Shown here in pieces: positions 58,330 through 64,000 of a stretch of 64,000 nucleotides of DNA. The notes under the pieces were generated by a model. That model saw only the letters and a program-made list of their open reading frames with translations, did not search any database and had not been told where the DNA came from. A program made the position numbers and the translations under genes. Origin of the DNA: Coccinella septempunctata (Eukaryota > Arthropoda > Insecta > Coleoptera > Coccinellidae); assembly GCF_907165205.1 (NCBI RefSeq), contig NC_058191.1, forward strand, positions 25,810,064 to 25,874,063, in the 5' to 3' direction. Each line of letters starts with the position of its first letter. Position 1 is the stretch's first letter.

Positions 58330-61023
58330 GTACGAAGTTCAGATTTCTAGATCTTCGTCCTGTTCTTCCTAAAGTGATAAAAAAATGAAATGAAAAAAAA
58401 TTAACACATTCAGTAAAATGAAGTTGAACATATTTATCTTTGCTAAATTACAATTAGTATAGTACTTACGGCCTCAGACCACATTGTTTCCAAAGTTGCA
58501 TATCAAATGACACGCCAAGGGTCTCGATTTACATTTATATTGTACTCTGTCAAAAATTTTTGTTCGCCAGGTGCTTCAAATTGATGAAGAAATGTTTTCA
58601 ATTCGGAAGTAATAAATATCTACTAATAATTAGAAAAACGAAGTGGAGTAAAAGAGTGCAGGCAAATTTTGTTACTATGGTCAGTTTGTCTCTGCTATGG
58701 TAATTGGTACTTCACGATTGAAACTCCTGAATCATTTTCATTGGATTTGATGGAAGAGAAAAATAGTATTTTATGAATTAACCAGAAGGATATCATAATT
58801 GAGATTTTCACAATTGATTCAAATACTTGTAGTGATATTATGTTTTTATTTAACAATTTTGTTATATCTTGACAAACTGAACGAACTATTGCAAAAAGCA
58901 CTCATTTTTTCATTTTGGAATTAACTAGAACTAGCTAACTCTAGTGAAACGCTACTTTTTGACAGTTTTCTCAAATCCGAAATTTCATGATGATAGGGTG
59001 GGAAAATCAACTATTAGGTATAATATTAAGCATTTTGGTGCTTCAACACTTTTTTAATAAATAAAATTCAATCACCTAAGGCAACCTTTTACGTGTGTTA
59101 TCTTTTCATTCTGAATTAGAATTAAGTGCAAAGATTCTTATTTGTATGTATTTCATTATTTGGTTATCACACTAACAATTTTGGGAGAAAAAGTCACTTC
59201 AGAAAAGGGCGATCTTATATTTTCCTTCTTTGATTAATTGTTTGATTTAAAAAACATCGGAACATCCATTAATGAAGAAGTTCTGTTGCTGAATAACTAG
59301 GAGCTAGGAGGTTTATCTTCCCATCCCTTCATGATAACATTTCAGAATCTTGGAAAATGTAATAGGGTGACAGTTAGTTGGTATAAGCTAACTTCCAAAT
59401 TTGATTCCTGTAAGTCGTTAATATGGAATATATTTAATATATCTTTGAATTTTATGCATAAATAATATGAAAAGCATTTTTTTTTCATGTATTTCATTTT
59501 TTGTTTGAACAAATTTTGAGTAGTATCAAAAGCTTCTGATGCTTATAGAGCATAGACACAAAGACATGGACTGAGCATTCCCTTTCCATATGTACATGAA
59601 ATACGGCCATAAAAGTTTTCATGGATAAACTGAATATCAGGTCAGCTAGTTGTGTTACTTTGATTGGTCCACACTTACGTCTATGTCAACAGAAAAGGGA
59701 CAGGTATTGGCCTGACAATCATTTCTCTCTTTCTATTACTTAGCCAATTTCATGATGGTATCCGTATCTCTATGTATGTTATAGGGTTACCACAGCGATG
59801 GCCTATTAGACGTTTTATGGAAAAATAATCGCAGTTCTGAGCTGAAAATAGGTGTGATGCACTTTCTCCCTAAATTATTTTCTGATCTTTGCAATGTCCG
59901 GTTACACCGAAAACAGCCAGTATATATTTGATTCGTGAGGTTACTGATTTGATGGCAATTCGAACACTTTGTCATATATTGGGAAAAAACTCAACATTTC
60001 ATGACGTATTTTGAGTCACATATAAAATTGTCAAAATCGAAAGTCAAAGAGATTTCTGCTGAGTAGGTTTATTTCGAAAAAATTAATGAACATTTAAATT
60101 TTGCCAATATGTAATATAACGATACAGTTTGTACAGTTTGCTGTTTAGACCGAAAATGTACAGGATATATGAGAAGATTATCGATTTGTATGTAAGTATA
60201 TATCGAACTGATCAAAACCCAAGATTTTCAAATTACAACCTATATTTTCTATTATCACAAGCGATTTTGCGTGAAAAAGAGGGTGTGATACGTAAATGAA
60301 GCCTTCATGTGAACGAAAACTTTCAGATTTATCAAAGAAACACTTTAAAACTTGAAATAAAAGAAAACTGAAATTTCGAACTGCTTGATTATTTTGTGAT
60401 TTCTGAAAAAGACAGTAGGAAAATAAAATTAAATGATGCGATTGATATTTCATGAATTATTTATGGATTCTCAACAATCGCAACGAATAATTAATGAGAT
60501 ACAACTGAACACATTATGAAATGTCAACATTATTTATGGAAACATCGAAGTTCAGTTTCCTTCTGCAGTTTCCAAAAGTCATGGACTAATTGAAATTGCT
60601 GTTTTCTCTTATTTCAAGTTTTTCCTTCATAACTATAACAGATAAAGGAGTTACTTTGGCAAACCCCTCTTTTGTTACGTCGAATAGACTGAACTAATGA
60701 AAAATTTAGGTTGTTATTTAAAATCTTGAGTTTTGGTGAATTCGATTAATCCAACTTGAGGATCTTTTATGAACACCCAGTTATAAAAAGTAACAGTTTC
60801 GTATAATGAACAAGAATTCTATAAAGCAAACTCTATAGCTATATGTATATCGTATTTTTTCGAAAATATATGGAATCAAAAAATTTGGTACGTTAGCTGA
60901 ATGCTAATGCTTCATTCTGGCCTACTCAGATCAAAAATGCTGAGTAGAAAATACTTTTTTTTTTGGCCGTAAGAATCTACTTTTAAGATATATCTATGTT
61001 GGGGACAAAGAATCACTCTGTAT
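58330..61023. other. No recognisable gene
   Basis: AT-rich; frames up to 91 codons without motifs. 60470-60550 is a diverged copy of 35920-36010. Confidence 0.4.
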
Positions 61024-61190
61024 ACAGAGTGCTTTTTTACATCTGGTGAAAGTGACCACAATGAAGCGTTTCACCGAAAATTGCCCATACAAAACTTTCA
61101 AAATAACGAAGATGAAAAAATTATCGATTAAATAGAGCTAAATACGATCCTCTATCGTTTATTATCTGATATACAGACAATGTTTTCACC
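61024..61190. mobile_element. CAGGGTGTAT-type TIR element, diverged end
   Basis: Aligns with 25561-25760: AATGAAGCGT...CATACAAAACTTTC and AATACGA.CCT. Only one end is recognisable. Confidence 0.55.
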
Positions 61191-61555
61191 TTGATGAAAA
61201 CACACTGTATTCATTTTATCACAAAAATCATCACAGATTTGATTGTGTTTGTGCGAAGCATTGGTAGCCCTATGAAACACGTCTGTATCAATAGGATTGA
61301 GCTCTGTTGGAGTTTCCCCGTTTTCGGGTTCATAGTTATGGTCGGATCTGGGCTGCTTCTCGACTTACTGATGTCGATCGGATCCTGTCTCCCCCTCAGT
61401 TCCTTGGTATCGGTTGGATTCCTGATCTATCCGCACTTCTTGTCGGAATTAATGGTGTTCTCTTTGATGTTCTTGACTGCGGTCCTTGCAGTACCGTCTT
61501 CTCTATTTTCATTGAATTTTATGGTACTTTATTCTGTAGTAGATTGATGCTGTGA
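61191..61555 (+). other. Unidentified GC-richer block with two overlapping open frames
   Basis: Frames of 118 codons (61191-61547) and 82 codons (61307-61555) are both open over about 250 bp. The second has the more protein-like composition (PRFRVHSYGRIWAASRLTDV). Neither is recognised. It may be an old coding or retroelement fragment. Confidence 0.25.
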
Positions 61556-61559
61556 CAAT

Positions 61560-63617
61560 AGGGATGGGCATTGATATCTTTCAACTTCCACTGTAATTTG
61601 GTTTGTTCCTCCAGAGATGTCTATTTTTCGAAATCTCTTCCATATGCCTCTAGTAGATGAACAGTGCTCAATTCACATTATTCGGTAATTTTATGCTAGA
61701 TGAGCTCTATTGTGTGCTCGATTGTGTGATATTTGACGGTCTGTGAGAAACGTTTTGATTATTATGATGAATTTTATTTATTGACGGCTATTTAGAAGGG
61801 GGTATGCATTTTGTTTTGTATTTTTGTATGATTCATCCAACATCGGAAACACTAGGTTGAAAAAAAATTGCCCTTTGTATGAATTGCACTTATATTAAAA
61901 GGAAACTGTACGAGTTGCAATTCTTTGGATCGTGGTTGCCTTACATATTACATACCTATTTCAAAAAAACATAGATAATTCAAGGCTTAAATTTAACGTT
62001 TCAGTGCTATCTACTAGTCTGTGAATAAAACTCAAGAAATATTATTTTGAATTGTCAGGATTCCAACTGAAAATTTTTCGTCAAAATTCTGTTATAGAAT
62101 TCTGTAATGGAATCTCGTAAACAAATAATGAAGAATAATATCACAAGCAATAATTATTTTCAGTACTTTAGATACACCTGTCACCTAGAAAGTAAAAATA
62201 CATTGTGAGTTACAAAGCACAGCTAGGGAAAAGAGCATTTATAAGTGTATACACGGTGAGTCTTTAACTCGTAAAAATATTTCAATAGTAGATTTTTGAG
62301 GTCAGAAGAAAAACTTTTTTATTTCACCATTTTTCCGTATCGGCTCAGTATAAAAGATACAGGATGGTGAAAAACCATAAAAGAATGTTATTTTCAGTTC
62401 TATCTCACGACCTGTTTTATCGAATAAAATTAATATCGGAATATAGATTTTCTTTCATTTGATTAATCTTTTTCGAAGATGTCTTCTAGTTTTCTCATTA
62501 TGACCTTTACGTACCATATAAATAACAAAAATTCAAAAAACCCAACTCTTGACAATATAACTAACATTAGTTAATAAATATAACTAAGTTGGAGTCGATC
62601 TGATGAATATTCGAATGTTTAGTGAAATAAAGTATTTTTTTTATTTTCTCCTACAATGCACCGTTCTCGAGTAATTTGATGTCCAAAAATTAATAAATAT
62701 CTGTGAAATTTGAAAAATTGTGTACTTTGGCTGCATACAACTTTGTTCAAAAGGTCCACAGATGTGTATATGTGTCACATATTAAGTTAGATATTCTGAA
62801 GGTAATTTTGTTTTTCCAGAGACTTCACAGGTCATTATGAAAGCTTAGAATGACCATATCTTTCAATCAGGCCGAATCGGAAAAAATGGTATGAGAAAAA
62901 AGTGTCATTTTGTCCTATTGATGAAATATTTATAATTCATAGTTTTATAGTTTTAATTTTGGGAATCAAACGATTCAAAACAAGTCATTCTGAATTGAAA
63001 CCATTTTTGGTTATCACATTAAATTCGTAATCTACAGGAACGAACATCTGAATGAACAAAAAAAAAATTGAATTTCGTTAGTATTGATACTGATTAATAA
63101 ATTAATAGAAGAGGCTAATTTTTTCATCAATATCTTGAAAATGTGCATCCATTTTTCGTGGACCATTTTACTCACTAGGTATTCGAAATAAACTGGTGCT
63201 AACACCGTGTTAAAAAATTCTCTCTTCTACTCTAAATACAGTATTCTGATATAAAGAACTTGAGATCAGAAATATGGTTACTATGAGCTAGTATTCGCAT
63301 TTCATTCTTTTTGGTGGGACAAAATATTGAATACCAGCAAAAATCATAAATATCCTACTAGAGAAACTATTGGACAATTTCCCAAAAAAATTTCAGATAA
63401 AATAATCTCAATAGAAGAATTGTGTACTATGTTTCATGACGAAATTTAATTTTTGCTTATTCAGGTATCAACTATTATTGGTATTGCTGAAGCATTAAGC
63501 CTCAAAAGTTTTTTTTATAATTAATCCTAGGATCAAAATATTTCAAATGTGAAACAAATCTAAAACGTTATTAAATAAATCAATCAGGAGTACTACGGTG
63601 TGAAATTTATTTATGTC
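61560..63617. other. No recognisable gene
   Basis: Two kilobases of AT-rich sequence with no supported feature. Confidence 0.4.
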
Positions 63618-63665
63618 AAAAACCAAGCGCTTTCGGTCTAAAACAAGACCATCATCAGGGTTTTC
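63618..63665 (-). ncRNA. Hammerhead-ribozyme-like motif D
   Basis: Best of the four. On the minus strand: AAAACC (63664-63659), CTGATGA (63658-63652), one T, stem II GGTCT/AGACC around a six-base loop, GAAA (63634-63631), GCGC-TT, then GGTTTT (63624-63619), which pairs with AAAACC over six base pairs as stem I. The site is CUU. Stem III is the self-complementary AGCGCU and would pair between two RNAs. One extra base before stem II departs from the classical core. Confidence 0.65.
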
Positions 63666-64000
63666 CTAGAAGGGTGAAAGAGGTTGTATAATACAAACAA
63701 ATACATAGATATAGTAGTTACCCGTCTAGGAAACTATCGCAATTGTCGGCGAGTAAGTAAAGGCATCGCAACAATAGATCAGGTACACTCAAAATGGTAA
63801 AACTAAAAATTTCAACGACGCGTCGTTGATATGATTTTTATATATTTCTGAAATTTTTAGTTTTACCATTTTGAGTGTACCTGATCTATTGTTGCGATGC
63901 CTTTACTTACTCGCCGACAATTGCGATAGTTTCCTAGACGGGTAACTACTATATCTATGTATTTGTTTGTATTATACAACCTCTTTCACCCTTCTAGGAA
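63663..64000. repeat. Palindrome with identical 152-bp arms, cut by the window end
   Basis: 63663-63814 and 63849-64000 are exact reverse complements by eye. The 34-bp spacer opens with part of an 18-bp perfect palindrome (63812-63829, TCAACGACG/CGTCGTTGA). Motif D lies directly outside the left arm. The right arm runs to the last base, so the repeat very probably continues. Confidence 0.9.

Noticed and set aside
61191..61555. Host exon or LINE ORF1
   Set aside because: Two overlapping frames are open, neither with a recognised motif; left as unidentified.

Overview
The window is AT-rich eukaryotic DNA that looks like an insect nuclear genome. The evidence is the dense mix of mariner, Tc1, pogo, hAT, Harbinger-like, Crypton-like and jockey/CR1-type LINE remnants, short GT-AG style introns and AATAAA signals. 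A beetle or a similar repeat-rich insect is plausible, but nothing in the sequence fixes the order. I found no rRNA, no convincing tRNA, no CRISPR array and no intact conserved host gene. The longest uninterrupted reading frame (22964-23910) belongs to a multicopy, probably transposon-borne family.

Layout. 1-905: dead Tc1 transposase and one end of an inverted-repeat (TIR) family. 3.2-4.4 kb: a foldback MITE and a Harbinger-like MITE with TAA target duplications. 6-6.8 kb: a fuller member of the first TIR family. 10.6-11.9 kb: a three-frame mariner pseudogene. 12.1-12.5 kb: a possible two-exon host gene start. 16.9-19.1 kb: a 742-bp foldback element, then a 1.3-kb element studded with CTCGAGCGTGTCAGAT motifs. 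20.2-22.8 kb: LINE tail, a TIR element, a 171-bp-arm palindrome and two hammerhead-like motifs. 23-24.4 kb: the conserved open frame and a hAT-like end. 25.5-27.5 kb: TIR element, Tc1 relic, 30-bp tandem repeat. 29.7-32.6 kb: a hAT element with a perfect 8-bp target duplication lies 8 bp from a pogo-type mini-element with TA duplications. 34-35.3 kb: LINE and element fragments. 37.6-39.9 kb: a second mariner relic fused to a truncated foldback element, then a possible terminal host exon. 41.5-42.7 kb: full copy of that foldback. 44.1-49.8 kb: palindrome, Crypton-like tyrosine recombinase relic, and two more copies of the CTCGAG element, one split by a 758-bp foldback insertion. 49.8-57.6 kb: mariner, IS630/Tc1-like and Tc1 relics. 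58.25 kb: possible TATA promoter. 63.6-64 kb: a hammerhead-like motif beside a palindrome with identical 152-bp arms, cut by the window edge.

No operon-like cooperation exists here. The window is a graveyard of self-mobilising DNA in what is probably intergenic or intronic sequence. The most interesting recurring theme is four hammerhead-ribozyme-like motifs, two of them tied to long near-perfect inverted repeats. That arrangement fits terminal repeats of Penelope-like retroelements or related ribozyme-bearing retroelements. The second theme is the multi-copy 1.3-kb CTCGAG element, with its own terminal repeats, 3-bp target duplications and repeated internal motifs.
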